From: an uncultured Pelosinus sp.
Lineage (GTDB): Bacteria; Bacillota; Negativicutes; UMGS1260
NCBI GenBank assembly: GCA_900550105.1
Contig: URQW01000001.1
Location: 213,071 to 277,070, forward strand
Direction: 5' to 3'
DNA length: 64,000 bases
Both the position numbers and the translations under genes were made by a program. Position 1 is the first letter of the stretch. Every line of letters starts with the position of its first letter. The notes below the pieces were generated by a model that made no database searches, had not been told where the DNA came from, and saw nothing but the letters and a program-made list of their open reading frames with translations. Shown here one piece after another: positions 52,606-62,169 of the stretch.

Positions 52606-53884
52606 TTAATGCACCTTCTCCAATCGTGTCCAGTTTATGAAGCTTTTTCAAAGCTTCCAGATAATAGGCTTCCTTATCCGTCCCTGCGCTTTCGTTGATT
52701 TTAATGAAAGGATCACGCAGCAACTTACGGACAATCATCTTAGACATATTTTCAATTACTTTACGTTCTTCTTCGGTCAAATCAGGTAATTTGGCCAAAG
52801 CCTTTTTCATCTGATATTGCCGCATTCTTTCGGCTTTTGCCGTTAACCGGGAAAAGACCGGTCTAAATGAAAGATACCGAAATTTATCAACAAGGCCGCT
52901 TAATTCTTCACTAATAATCTGCTCAGCGAGCAAAGCTTCCTTTTCCCGCAAGCGCATATTGGATTCGACTACAGCTTCCAACGCATCAATATTATAGAGC
53001 TTAACGCCAGCAATCGCTTCCACTTCAGGCTCTACATCGCGCGGCACAGCAATATCGATTAGAACAAGAGGCCGTCCATTGCGTTTCGGCATGATATGAG
53101 CAACTTCCCAGGAACGAATCATATAATGGGGCGCTCCTGTAGACGTAATAATAATATCGGCGTCAATCGCACAATCAAGAAATTTTTCAAACGGAACAGC
53201 TACACCAGAAAAACGATCTGCCAAATCTACAGCCCGCTCATAACGACGGTTGGAAACAAAAACGGTTTTCACACCATTTTCTACAAGATGTTTCGCTGTA
53301 AGTTCGCTCATCTCACCAGCGCCTAAAATCAATACATTCGAATCCTGTAAGTTTCCTAGCACTTTTTTCGCCAATTCGACAGCAGCAAAACTGACGGATA
53401 CAGCATTAAAAGCAATCCGTGTTTCTGTTCTTACTTTTTTACCGACGGCAATCGCCCGATTGAACAGCGTATTCAGGACGGTGCTCGTCGTCTTACAGTC
53501 TCTAGCCACAGCATAGGCTTTTTTTACCTGGCTAAGAATTTGCCCTTCGCCAATAACCAAAGAGTCAAGACTGGAAGCAACACGGAAGAGATGCTCAATA
53601 CACTGTTCTTCCTGATAATAGAAAATATAATCATCCATATCGACAGGCCTTGCCGCTAGTCTCTCTAAAAAAGCCTGCATTTCTGGCAGCGCATCATCAG
53701 CATCATCGACGACGGCATACATTTCCGTACGATTGCAAGTAGAAAGAAGTACACATTCGTGGATCATTTCATACTCATACAAATACTTTAAGGTCTTATG
53801 AATTTGTTCATCGCTAAAGCGAAAACATTCCCGCACATCAACAGGTGCTGTTTTATGATTGAGTCCCAATACAACAAGCTGCAT
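52571..53884 (-). CDS. hemA: Glutamyl-tRNA reductase
   Basis: Reduces glutamyl-tRNA to glutamate-1-semialdehyde, the first step of the C5 pathway. VVLGLNHKTAPVDVRE, the nucleophile Cys in LLSTCNRTEMYAV, the NADPH region NVLILGAGEMSELTAKHL and the C-terminal dimerisation helices are present. The ATG at 53884 (MQLVVLGLNH) with GGAGGAAAAG upstream is preferred over the longer frame. It overlaps the preceding dehydrogenase gene slightly. Confidence 0.97.
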   Translation of the reverse strand: MQLVVLGLNHKTAPVDVRECFRFSDEQIHKTLKYLYEYEMIHECVLLSTCNRTEMYAVVDDADDALPEMQAFLERLAARPVDMDDYIFYYQEEQCIEHLFRVASSLDSLVIGEGQILSQVKKAYAVARDCKTTSTVLNTLFNRAIAVGKKVRTETRIAFNAVSVSFAAVELAKKVLGNLQDSNVLILGAGEMSELTAKHLVENGVKTVFVSNRRYERAVDLADRFSGVAVPFEKFLDCAIDADIIITSTGAPHYMIRSWEVAHIMPKRNGRPLVLIDIAVPRDVEPEVEAIAGVKLYNIDALEAVVESNMRLREKEALLAEQIISEELSGLVDKFRYLSFRPVFSRLTAKAERMRQYQMKKALAKLPDLTEEERKVIENMSKMIVRKLLRDPFIKINESAGTDKEAYYLEALKKLHKLDTIGEGALSEAKSCHRYAR

Positions 53885-54509
53885 AACGAATCTTTTCCTC
53901 CGCCCTTTTAATCTCACCGGCTTTTAATAAAGCCAGAACTTCCTTATCTAAACATTTTTGCCAAAAAGAGCACCGCTCTTTCGAGGATAAATTTTCCTGT
54001 TTCAAATCGCAGCGAATTTGCCCCAAAAGTTCTAGGTAAATACCATATTCCTCGCCATACTCGGCAGCCAGCTGTTCTTTCACCAGCCGGGCAAATTTCG
54101 GACTATGGCCGCCTGTCGATACAGTCAGCAGCAAATCATTTCGCTTCACTTGAGCTGGTACGGTAAAATCACATAACTCTGGTGCGTCAACTACATTTAC
54201 AAGAGCTTTCGCTTCCTTGGCCTCTTGTGCAGCTAGCCGATTCACCGTGGCGTCATTGGTGGCGCAGATCACGAGAAAGAAATCAGCTAATTCGCCGGGT
54301 TTATAGGCACGCAAATAAGCTGACAGCAACTCTGTTTCGGCCCATTTCGACAAATTATTCGTCAAGGTAGGGCTAAAAACCGTCACTTCAGCTTCAGCGG
54401 CAAGAAGAGTCTCTACTTTTCGTTCAGCAACCACGCCGCCGCCAATCACAGCGCAGCGTCTTGCCTTTAAATTCAGGTTTACCGGATACACACCCACAGT
54501 TATCACCAC
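53853..54509 (-). CDS. Precorrin-2 dehydrogenase / sirohydrochlorin ferrochelatase-like protein
   Basis: An NAD-dependent dehydrogenase related to Met8p/CysG-N/Ylnf. The Rossmann start LKARRCAVIGGGVVAERKVETLL is followed by VTVFSPTL, VICATNDATVNRLA and DFTVPAQVKRNDLLLTVSTGGHSPKFAR. It converts precorrin-2 to sirohydrochlorin. First gene of the haem operon; GTG start. The overlap with hemA shows they form one transcript. Confidence 0.9.
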   Translation of the reverse strand: MVITVGVYPVNLNLKARRCAVIGGGVVAERKVETLLAAEAEVTVFSPTLTNNLSKWAETELLSAYLRAYKPGELADFFLVICATNDATVNRLAAQEAKEAKALVNVVDAPELCDFTVPAQVKRNDLLLTVSTGGHSPKFARLVKEQLAAEYGEEYGIYLELLGQIRCDLKQENLSSKERCSFWQKCLDKEVLALLKAGEIKRAEEKIRYAACCIGTQS

Positions 54510-54578
54510 AATATAAACTCTCTATCAGTATGATTCGCTTTTAAATGATTGAATCCTTTTACAATTTCAAAAATGCAT

Positions 54579-54605
54579 AAAAAAAATAGCCCTGTAACGG
54601 GCTGA
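54579..54605 (-). terminator. Leader terminator of the haem operon
   Basis: AGCCC-GTTAC-AGGGCT (54588-54603) followed by ATTTTTTTT on the minus strand. It lies about 30-40 bases after the predicted transcription start and 80 bases before the first gene, so it must be read through for expression. Confidence 0.72.
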
Positions 54606-54634
54606 AGTGAGGGGTGTATTTCTAACATGTGAAA

Positions 54635-54663
54635 ATTATAACATAGGATTTTCGCAAATACAA
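54635..54663 (-). promoter_or_regulatory. Promoter of the haem operon
   Basis: TTGTAT (54658-54663) and a perfect TATAAT (54635-54640) on the minus strand, 17 bases apart. Confidence 0.7.
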
Positions 54664-54717
54664 TAGGGCCTATGAAAAAATATCAAAAAATTTCATCATT
54701 ATTTTAAAAATAAGCAA

Positions 54718-54764
54718 AAAAATCGTCGGCTGAATGGTTTAACCCAACCAGGCCGACGATTTAA
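54718..54764 (-). terminator. Terminator after the LCP-family gene
   Basis: AAATCGTCGGC and GCCGACGATTT arms with an inner GGTT/AACC pair, followed by TTTTTG on the minus strand. Confidence 0.8.
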
Positions 54765-54780
54765 AGACAAATCAGGGGAA

Positions 54781-56124
54781 TTAATTATTATCTTTGCCGA
54801 CAACGACAGTAACATGGTTGCTGTCATCGCGACTTACTTGCAGATTATATTTAAAGCTCAAGTTATTCAACTTTTCCAAGGCCGCCGAATTTGACGTATG
54901 GGCTACCACAACCGTAGTCGCCGTCGGATTGCCTGGTGTCACTGAAGATACGTCAAAACCTTGATCACGGAGCATTGCTGCCACCTTAGTACCTGTCGCG
55001 CTAACACCACTCGAATTAATTACATCAACTTGGAGCTTTGCTGATGTTGGCGTTGCAGGCTTTTTCGGAGCCGCTGCTTTATCTGTGGCCTTTGGCGAAT
55101 TCGGTGAAGCAGGCGCTTTTGGCTGTTCCACAATCTTCATTTCTTTCGGTACTGCCTGGGTATACTCACTAGCGTGGCGTTCTGCTGTTGCCAGATATTT
55201 CGTATCGGAAATGCCCATAACATGAGCCATATATTGACGTACTGCCACAATATCAGGCAGCCAATAACTGATATCCTGAATATAGGCTGGCTTACCAGGA
55301 ACCATCACCGTTTCTAGTCCTTGTTTCTGGGCTTCTTTCATGATCTTGGCAAGATTTAACATATCGCCTACTGTTAAATCCGTCTTTACTGCTGCAAAGA
55401 CCTCGCTGATAATCGCCGGAATCTTAGGTAGTACAGAAGGGCTCGTGACTTGATCGAGAATGGCTTTCATGAAATGCTGCTGCCGTGCGACACGGCCAAT
55501 ATCGCCTTCTTCATCGCGATAACGAACATACTGAATTGCCGTTTTTCCATCCATGTGCTGCATGCCTGGCTGCAAATCAATGACAAGGCCCCCGTCATCA
55601 TCATAAGGATCACTGTAACGCATCCGTTTTTCTACATTAATATCTACGCCGCCAATGGCGTCCACAATTTTGTAAAAAGCCTTAAAGTTAATAAGCACAT
55701 AATAGTCAACAGGTACGCCCACTAAATCTGCTATAGCCTGTTGGGATAACCGATGACCGCCATAGGCGTAGGCATGATTGATTTTATCATAACCGTGGCC
55801 AGGAATCTTCACACGGGAATCTCGCGGAATCGATAGTAGCGAGGCTTTCTTTTGCTTCGGATCTACGGTGAGTAACAGCGCTGTATCAGATCGCCCGACA
55901 TCATCAGCCCGTTCATCAACACCGAGAATTAAAATATTTACTTTCTGTTCTGAGCCTTCTGCCGTTGCTGGCTTGGCTTTACTAAATTCACCATCAAACA
56001 AGAAAAAAGCTGCGCCAGCCGCTACGGCCGCCAACAGAAAAAACAAAAGCACGCCGATGAATATACGTTTTTTTCGACTCTTGCGTTTTCTTGCCAAACG
56101 CTGACCTACTCGTTCATCTGCCAT
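54781..56124 (-). CDS. LytR-CpsA-Psr (LCP) family cell wall polymer ligase-like protein
   Basis: Attaches undecaprenyl-linked glycopolymers to peptidoglycan or the envelope. A basic cytosolic start and one membrane segment (RIFIGVLLFFLLAAVAAGAAFFLF) precede the LCP domain (NILILGVDERADDVGRSDTALLL, SIPRDSRVKIPGHGYDKINHAYAYGG, QYVRYRDEEGDIGRVARQQHFMKAIL), then a Pro/Ala-rich linker and a LytR_C domain (about 365-445). The ATG at 56124 has AGGGGGTG upstream. Arg/Asp residues of the active site are intact. Confidence 0.92.
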   Translation of the reverse strand: MADERVGQRLARKRKSRKKRIFIGVLLFFLLAAVAAGAAFFLFDGEFSKAKPATAEGSEQKVNILILGVDERADDVGRSDTALLLTVDPKQKKASLLSIPRDSRVKIPGHGYDKINHAYAYGGHRLSQQAIADLVGVPVDYYVLINFKAFYKIVDAIGGVDINVEKRMRYSDPYDDDGGLVIDLQPGMQHMDGKTAIQYVRYRDEEGDIGRVARQQHFMKAILDQVTSPSVLPKIPAIISEVFAAVKTDLTVGDMLNLAKIMKEAQKQGLETVMVPGKPAYIQDISYWLPDIVAVRQYMAHVMGISDTKYLATAERHASEYTQAVPKEMKIVEQPKAPASPNSPKATDKAAAPKKPATPTSAKLQVDVINSSGVSATGTKVAAMLRDQGFDVSSVTPGNPTATTVVVAHTSNSAALEKLNNLSFKYNLQVSRDDSNHVTVVVGKDNN

Positions 56125-56245
56125 ATCAGCACACCCCCTTATTAAAAGATAAAAGAAAGGCCCAATACTCTGGGCCAATTTTGATTATAACAGGATGCGA
56201 CAAAGTCAGTCAACACATTTCTGACAAAAAAACGCAACCCCCGCT

Positions 56246-56458
56246 TTATTCAATTATGTCAAAACCAATATCTTCAACAGCTGTTTTAATTGCTGCCAGA
56301 GAAAGCTTAGTCTGATCAAACTGTACAGTAAGACGCTCTTCCGTTAAGCTCACGACGGCACTGCTTACTCCCTCAAGAGCAAGTACGGCGCCTTCTACTG
56401 CCTTTTGGCAATTGCCGCAGGTCATACCGCCAACACGAATTATTTCTGTAGTATTCAA
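56246..56458 (-). CDS. CopZ-like heavy-metal-associated (HMA) protein
   Basis: A small soluble metallochaperone with the MTCGNC metal site in IIRVGGMTCGNCQKAVEGAV. The best start is TTG 56458 (GGAGG eight bases upstream), giving about 70 residues, the normal HMA size; the ATG further upstream has no site. No copper ATPase lies next to it. It sits directly downstream of the GH18 gene. Confidence 0.82.
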   Translation of the reverse strand: MNTTEIIRVGGMTCGNCQKAVEGAVLALEGVSSAVVSLTEERLTVQFDQTKLSLAAIKTAVEDIGFDIIE

Positions 56459-56525
56459 GAAGCCTTCCTCCTTTCCCATCAAAAGATGTTTCGCTGCGAA
56501 AGGAGAAAAAACCTGCCACAATTTG

Positions 56526-57617
56526 CTACTGTCCTTTAGGAAACTTTTGATCGATTAGCCCCCATATTTCGGGCTGTTCTTGACCAAGACGCCAAATAGC
56601 GATCCCCGCCGGATTATACCTAGCTACTACATCAAGTTTTGCCGCGGTACTTTTGGCATTTTCAAACCAGACCTCACGGCCCTTATATTTAAACCAAGGC
56701 GCTTCGTCCTTATCATCATAATTGATTTTTACGCCATTTTGCTCTGCTTTGACGATGGCATCAACATACTTAACGGTCTCGGCAGCGCCTTTTTCCGGCC
56801 AATCGTAGCCGTAAGCGCCAACTCCAATAATAATTTTATGAGCGCCGCACTCATCTATGGCATACTTTACGTTCTTTTCAAACCAGCTAATTTCGGCAAT
56901 CGGTCCAGGCGGCGATGTTGACCAGTGATGATCATAGGTCATAATCTGCAAAAAGTCACTATTTTGCGCTAGCGCCTTGTAGTCATAGGCACCGGATACA
57001 TCCTCTGCCACATCAACCTGCGGAAAAACCGAAATAATCACGAGTTTATTTAGTGGGTGGATTTTTTCATAAAGTTCCGCCATAAACGCAGTGAGATTAT
57101 CGCGCTGCTTCGGTGGCAGCAGCTCGAAGTCAATATTGACGCCGTCATAAGGTTTTTCTGTTACGACTTTCACAATATTGTTGACCACTTTCGAGCGAGT
57201 CGCAGGATCCCCTAAAACAGCATCGGTAGCGCCTGTTTTATTCGTAATAAGCGGAAAAATCTTTAAGCCAAGCTGCCTGCCTGTATCATAGACAAGCTGA
57301 CTTTCTTTCGTTTCCAGTGTTCCATCGGCTGTAGCCCGATACCAAAAGGGCCCCACACCGGTCATCGAAGCAGCAAAGGTTTTCATGCTGGGAAAAGAGC
57401 CTGTCTGATCCGGCGTACCAGGATAGGGATTTTCGTAATAGCCGATGACCATGCGGGCTGGCATCGGCGGAGCTGGGTCCGGCGCTGGCTGCGCTGCTTG
57501 GTTCGGGTTATCAGGCAACGGCTTCGGCGCTGGTTTACCCAAACAGCCGCCAAGAAGCAAAGAAAACAACAAAAGAAAGCCCATCACATACAACAGATAT
57601 TGCTTCAGTAACTTCAT
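56526..57617 (-). CDS. Glycoside hydrolase family 18-like lipoprotein
   Basis: An envelope-attached GH18 hydrolase-like protein. The lipobox LLGGC (Cys25) is followed by a Pro-rich linker (about 28-55) and a TIM barrel. The catalytic motif DGVNIDFELL (about residue 157) has the D-x-x-D-x-E pattern intact, and IMTYDHHW and IIIGVGAYGYDWP are further conserved strands. Related YaaH/SleL-like proteins act on peptidoglycan during spore germination, but other substrates are possible. Confidence 0.85.
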   Translation of the reverse strand: MKLLKQYLLYVMGFLLLFSLLLGGCLGKPAPKPLPDNPNQAAQPAPDPAPPMPARMVIGYYENPYPGTPDQTGSFPSMKTFAASMTGVGPFWYRATADGTLETKESQLVYDTGRQLGLKIFPLITNKTGATDAVLGDPATRSKVVNNIVKVVTEKPYDGVNIDFELLPPKQRDNLTAFMAELYEKIHPLNKLVIISVFPQVDVAEDVSGAYDYKALAQNSDFLQIMTYDHHWSTSPPGPIAEISWFEKNVKYAIDECGAHKIIIGVGAYGYDWPEKGAAETVKYVDAIVKAEQNGVKINYDDKDEAPWFKYKGREVWFENAKSTAAKLDVVARYNPAGIAIWRLGQEQPEIWGLIDQKFPKGQ

Positions 57618-57721
57618 ATTTTCACCCTTTCGCCAGTTTCACTTAACTTCTTTTCTTCTAGTATTGGCTGGCGAAAGTATCTTATGCGAAGCTTTTCATG
57701 AAAACAAATGAAAAAACAAAC

Positions 57722-59005
57722 TTAATCTTCGTAGCTTCTGGCGTAGGCAACTTCCAGATCGTCACTGGTAATTTCTTTTTCCCAACGGGCGACAACGACT
57801 GTAGCAATACAGTTGCCGAAAACATTACAGCACGTACGAGCCATATCCATGACACGGTCCACACCAAGAATAATCGCAACGCCTTCTACTGGCAGGCCGA
57901 AAGCAGCAACCGTTCCGGCAATAACAATGATCGAGGCACCAGGCACACCGGCAATCCCTTTCGTTGATAACATCAAAGTAAGTACCATGAGAATCTGCGC
58001 ACTCAAAGGAAAGTCAATCTGATACATCTGCGAAATAAATACAACAGCTAAACTGCTATATAAAGTTGAACCGTCAAGATTAAACGAATAACCCGTAGGC
58101 ATAACAAAAGTTACGATATGTTTAGGAATCCCGAATTTCTGCAGTTTTTCCATGGCTACAGGCAAAGCAGCTTCACTCGATGCCGTCGAAAAAGCCAGTA
58201 GCAGCGGATCTTTAATGGCTCTAAGTACATGATAAAAATTAATGCGGCAAATAATTGACGCAAAGAGCACGATCAATGCTAAAAAGATAATCAGTGATAA
58301 ATACAGTGTGGCAATGAGTTTTGCCAACGGAATCAGCATAGCCAAACCAAATTTAGAAACCGTATAGGCGATCAACGCAAAGACGCCGATTGGCGCCAAC
58401 TCCATAACATAGTGAGTCACTTTAAACATGACTTCCGTAACAGCGCTGCATAGCTTGACAACAGGCTCGCCTGTTTTTCCCATAGCGGCGGCAGCTACAC
58501 CGAAGAAGCAAGCAAAAAAGATAATTGCCAACATATCTTGCCTAGCCATCACATCGACAATATTCGTCGGTACAATGTTCACGAACATCTGCATCAAGTC
58601 AATATGTTTGCCTGCTGCAGCCGTTACCGAACTGGCATCGCCTGATACCGGTACGTTAACGCCTGCACCGGGCTGCGCAACATTGACTACAAATAAACCA
58701 ACAAATAAAGCGACTGTCGTAGCAGATTCAAACCAAATCAGCGCTTTCGCACCAAGTCTCCCTAGTTTTTTAAAATCGCCAGTACCTGCAATCCCCATAA
58801 CTAATGAACTAAAAATCAGTGGAACTACGATCATCTTAATCATGCGAATAAACATGTCACCAACTGGTTTCATCATCGCACCATAATACGGTGATAAAGC
58901 CCCGAAAGCAGCCCCCAAGATAAGTCCTAGAAAAATCTTGCTTGTGAGACCTAAAGTAAAACGTCCCTTCTTTGTTGCCTGCGTTTGTCTAACTTCCTCT
59001 TCCAT
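57722..59005 (-). CDS. Dicarboxylate/amino acid:cation symporter (DAACS, DctA/GltP-like)
   Basis: An inner-membrane sodium- or proton-coupled carrier for C4-dicarboxylates or glutamate/aspartate. The conserved C-terminal core is present: LAFSTASSEAALPVAMEKL (serine-rich hairpin), FVMPTGYSFNLDGSTLY, TKGIAGVPGASIIVIAGT and VDRVMDMARTCCNVFGNCIATVVVAR. About eight membrane segments. Which substrate is used is not decidable here. Single gene. Confidence 0.93.
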   Translation of the reverse strand: MEEEVRQTQATKKGRFTLGLTSKIFLGLILGAAFGALSPYYGAMMKPVGDMFIRMIKMIVVPLIFSSLVMGIAGTGDFKKLGRLGAKALIWFESATTVALFVGLFVVNVAQPGAGVNVPVSGDASSVTAAAGKHIDLMQMFVNIVPTNIVDVMARQDMLAIIFFACFFGVAAAAMGKTGEPVVKLCSAVTEVMFKVTHYVMELAPIGVFALIAYTVSKFGLAMLIPLAKLIATLYLSLIIFLALIVLFASIICRINFYHVLRAIKDPLLLAFSTASSEAALPVAMEKLQKFGIPKHIVTFVMPTGYSFNLDGSTLYSSLAVVFISQMYQIDFPLSAQILMVLTLMLSTKGIAGVPGASIIVIAGTVAAFGLPVEGVAIILGVDRVMDMARTCCNVFGNCIATVVVARWEKEITSDDLEVAYARSYED

Positions 59006-59380
59006 AGTACTTCCTCCCCATCATTTGTTTAGTCATCTTTTTCTCACTTATTTTTCCATCCTTTTTAAAAATATTTCCACAATAGAATTATAGCACAAAT
59101 TCTCCGTTAAAAAGACAATACTAAAAAGCAACACGGAATGTACTTATCCTTGAGAGAATTACAATATTTGCAAATTCCTTAATATGGTACCTTTTATTTA
59201 TTATAAACATTACATTTACTTGAAAAAATAACAAATAATAAGTTATATGTGTTATAATTATTTACAAAGAAAATGATTTTTTGCTTTTCTTTTTTACTAA
59301 AGGTGCTATAATAGAAACAAATCTTCTGACTGATTTTTCAGTTAAATTAGACTATTTTTTTACAAGGGAGTGTATGATCT
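59006..59380. other. AT-rich intergenic region with a promoter-like -10
   Basis: No gene recognised. A TATAAT at 59307-59312 lies about 75 bases before the 90-residue gene; a matching -35 at normal spacing is weak. Confidence 0.45.
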
Positions 59381-59653
59381 ATGAGCCACAATGTATTAAT
59401 GCCTGCTCCGCCGCTTGATGGTCCTGCTGTTAAAAAGCTGGAAGATGCACTCACAGTTTCACCGAGTAAAAGCATTTTGTTGGAAATTAATAAAACCTTA
59501 TATTTGCTCTCAAAAGAAGGGCATTGGTTCAAATTTTCGCTTCTAACGAAAAAACGTACCATAAAGCGAGCTACCATCTTTCAAACTCTGACCGACTTAT
59601 ATAATGAAGCAGTACACGGACAAGCTTGGCGGATTCAAAAACTCAGTCTCTAA
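59381..59653 (+). CDS. Hypothetical protein, 90 residues
   Basis: Soluble, mixed alpha/beta, with a Pro-rich start (MSHNVLMPAPPLDGP) and a basic C-terminal half (TKKRTIKRATIFQTLTDLYNEAVHG). GGGAG lies before the ATG and a terminator follows directly. I do not recognise the family. Confidence 0.6.
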   Translation: MSHNVLMPAPPLDGPAVKKLEDALTVSPSKSILLEINKTLYLLSKEGHWFKFSLLTKKRTIKRATIFQTLTDLYNEAVHGQAWRIQKLSL

Positions 59654-59659
59654 CAAATA

Positions 59660-59693
59660 AGGGCTATCACACGAAAGTGTGACAGCCCTTTAA
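59660..59693. terminator. Bidirectional terminator
   Basis: AAGGGCT-(GTC/ATC)-ACAC and GTGTGACAGCCCTT arms with CGAA loop. Confidence 0.78.
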
Positions 59694-60329
59694 TTATTTC
59701 TGGCAATACATTCTCACAAAGCTAAGAATCACCCGAGCCGTAAGGCCCCAAATTACGTAATCATTATAAGTATAAAATAACACAGAATAAGCACTTCTTT
59801 TGCGCCAATCCCGATTAAATTGCGGTGACACAAGTTCAAAGGGAAAATTATCGCCAGGCCTTGTTGCCACTTCCATTTTGGCTCGTCGCGGTTTTTCATT
59901 AAAAAAATGCTCTACCGGAACAGTAAAGACTTCACTTACCTCTTTGGGATTGGGGGAAATCTTAGAAAAATCTCGGACAATTCCTACATGTGGGCAAATA
60001 ATAACCCCTAGCGGACTTACTACACATTTAAGTGAACCGAGAACTTCAATCTGCTTTTCTTGAATTCCTAGTTCTTCACAAGTTTCCCGTACAGCTGTCA
60101 TGGCAGAACTAATATCATCCTTCTCTACCTTACCGCCAGGTAAACAAATTTCGCCAGGCTGCCAATTTAAGTCCCTTGAGCGAACCTCAAAAGCAATTGA
60201 CCACTTTCCTGCTTCTTCTATCAATGGAATCAATACAGCGGAAGAAAAATAATCTCTCTCATTATCAATCAACTGGAAGCATTGCTGCTCATAATGCTGG
60301 AGACGGAATGTCAACTTGTCTTTATCCAC
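59694..60329 (-). CDS. CoA-type Nudix hydrolase (YeaB/NUDT7-like)
   Basis: A Nudix hydrolase probably splitting CoA or related diphosphates. ICLPGGKVEKDDISSAMTAVRETCEELGI is the Nudix box with the one-residue-longer spacing seen in the CoA pyrophosphatase (NUDT7/NUDT8) branch. WQPGEICLPGG upstream fits the NUDT7 signature region. GTG start with AAGGAG upstream. Single gene. Confidence 0.82.
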   Translation of the reverse strand: MDKDKLTFRLQHYEQQCFQLIDNERDYFSSAVLIPLIEEAGKWSIAFEVRSRDLNWQPGEICLPGGKVEKDDISSAMTAVRETCEELGIQEKQIEVLGSLKCVVSPLGVIICPHVGIVRDFSKISPNPKEVSEVFTVPVEHFFNEKPRRAKMEVATRPGDNFPFELVSPQFNRDWRKRSAYSVLFYTYNDYVIWGLTARVILSFVRMYCQK

Positions 60330-60446
60330 AATAGTTCAACTCCTTGGACATTTTTACTGCTCTTCATTATATTCTGCGAAATAAAAAAAGAACCCTCTTT
60401 CCGTGAAAAAAAGCCGGAACCGCTTCAACTGCGGTTCCGACTTTTT

Positions 60447-62156
60447 CTAATATGAAACTTCTACATATTCGCCCAAAGCGCCGCCTGGACGAAGCATCGG
60501 AAAAACAAGTTCTTCTGGCGGGATTTTTACAATAATAACCATCCCCCTTGTTTGCTGCTGTGCCTGTTCATAAGCTGCAGCAAATTCATCGAGCGTTTTG
60601 ACAAAAGCCGAAGTAACGCCGCAGGCGCCGACAAATTGTTGAAAGTCAAAGCTGCCAATAGTAGTTTCGGCGTAACGCTCTTCATAAAATAGCGTTTGTA
60701 ATTGACGGACCATGCCCAAACAGCCATTATCAAAAATAATACTAATCAGTCGTTTTCCTTCCCGTACAGCCGTAAACCATTCTGTCCCCGTCATCTTAAA
60801 GGCGCCATCGCCTGCCAAATGAATAATATCTGTATTGGGACAGGCAAAGGCCGCACCGATTGCCGCAGGAAGACCAAATCCCATCGTCCCAAAACCACCT
60901 GATGTAATCCACTGACGAGGCTTTTCGATCTTTAAGTTTTGAGCGGCCCACATCTGATTTTGGCCTACATCAGTAACATAGAGAGTTTCTTTTCCCTGCC
61001 TTACCTTGTTCAAATACTGAAACACTTGAGAAGCTGATAAACTGTCGCTATCGTATTCGATTGAAATTTCCTGCCAGCTTGTCACGCGTTGCCGCCAAGC
61101 ATCAAACTTTCTAGCTGCTATCTTACGACACAACTCATTTAGAATTGGTTCTATTGGCCCGGCTAAACCTACGGTAATCGCTACATTTTTATCTAGCTCA
61201 GTCTGATCAATATCGATATGAATGACCTTCTTATTACGGTGGTAGCCACTGGCCTTACCAGTAAGACGATCACTGAAGCGACAGCCTATGGCAATAAGTA
61301 GATCCGCTTCTTGAATCGCCCGATTGGCTTGTTTATGACCATGAAGGCCAGTTAAGCCCAAAAAGGTTTCCTGTGATGACGGTACTGCGCCAATTCCCAT
61401 AAGTGTGGCTACAATGGGTGCCTGATACTTACGACTAAAATCAGCAACAGCAGCAGTCGCATTGCCGCGAATCACGCCGCCGCCCACTAAAATTACGGGC
61501 TGGCTTGCCGCTTCGATAATATTAATCGCTTGAAAAAGGTCTGGTGAAACATCGCTTTCCGCTTTATCAAGACCTTCTTGCAGATTTTTTTCTGCTCCAT
61601 CCATTCCCTGTTCTTGCTGTATAAACTTTTCTTGCGGAAGTGGTTCCCAGTCAACTTCACACTTTTGAATATCTACAGGAATATCAATCAAAACAGGGCC
61701 AGGCCGCCCAGAAAGCGCGATTGTAAATGCACGGCGCAGTGTGGGAACCAAATTTTGCGGCTTAGTAACTAAAAAGTTATGCTTCGTAATGGCTAAGGTT
61801 AAGCTGACCATATCTGTCTCTTGAAAGGAATCACGGCCAATAAAGGCGGTTCCTACTTGGCCTGTAATTGCAATGACTGGTACTGAATCAAGGTAAGCTG
61901 TTGCAAGACCGGTAATCAGATTTGTTGCCCCCGGACCTGATGTAGCTAAACAAACACCAGCCTTTCCCGAAGCTCTCGCATAACCGTCAGCGGCGTGAAC
62001 CGCTCCCTGCTCATGAACGGTTAGCACATGATGAATCGGGCCTTGATACAAAGCGTCATAAAGAGGAAGTATACTGCCGCCAGGATAGCCAAAGACAGTT
62101 GAGACACCTTGTTCAAGTAAACAATTTACAATCGCCTGGGCTCCTGACATTTTCAC
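60447..62156 (-). CDS. ilvB: Acetolactate synthase large subunit
   Basis: ThDP/FAD enzyme making 2-acetolactate or 2-aceto-2-hydroxybutyrate, first common step of branched-chain amino acid synthesis. VFGYPGGSILPLYDAL, VHEQGAVHAADGYARASGKAGVCLATSGPGATNL (with the catalytic Glu), and the ThDP motif GDGAFKMT...N-NGCLG are all present. Last gene of the ilvN-ilvC-ilvB operon. Start GTG with AAGGAGG eight bases upstream. Confidence 0.96.
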   Translation of the reverse strand: MKMSGAQAIVNCLLEQGVSTVFGYPGGSILPLYDALYQGPIHHVLTVHEQGAVHAADGYARASGKAGVCLATSGPGATNLITGLATAYLDSVPVIAITGQVGTAFIGRDSFQETDMVSLTLAITKHNFLVTKPQNLVPTLRRAFTIALSGRPGPVLIDIPVDIQKCEVDWEPLPQEKFIQQEQGMDGAEKNLQEGLDKAESDVSPDLFQAINIIEAASQPVILVGGGVIRGNATAAVADFSRKYQAPIVATLMGIGAVPSSQETFLGLTGLHGHKQANRAIQEADLLIAIGCRFSDRLTGKASGYHRNKKVIHIDIDQTELDKNVAITVGLAGPIEPILNELCRKIAARKFDAWRQRVTSWQEISIEYDSDSLSASQVFQYLNKVRQGKETLYVTDVGQNQMWAAQNLKIEKPRQWITSGGFGTMGFGLPAAIGAAFACPNTDIIHLAGDGAFKMTGTEWFTAVREGKRLISIIFDNGCLGMVRQLQTLFYEERYAETTIGSFDFQQFVGACGVTSAFVKTLDEFAAAYEQAQQQTRGMVIIVKIPPEELVFPMLRPGGALGEYVEVSY

Positions 62157-62169
62157 AATGGATTCCTCC

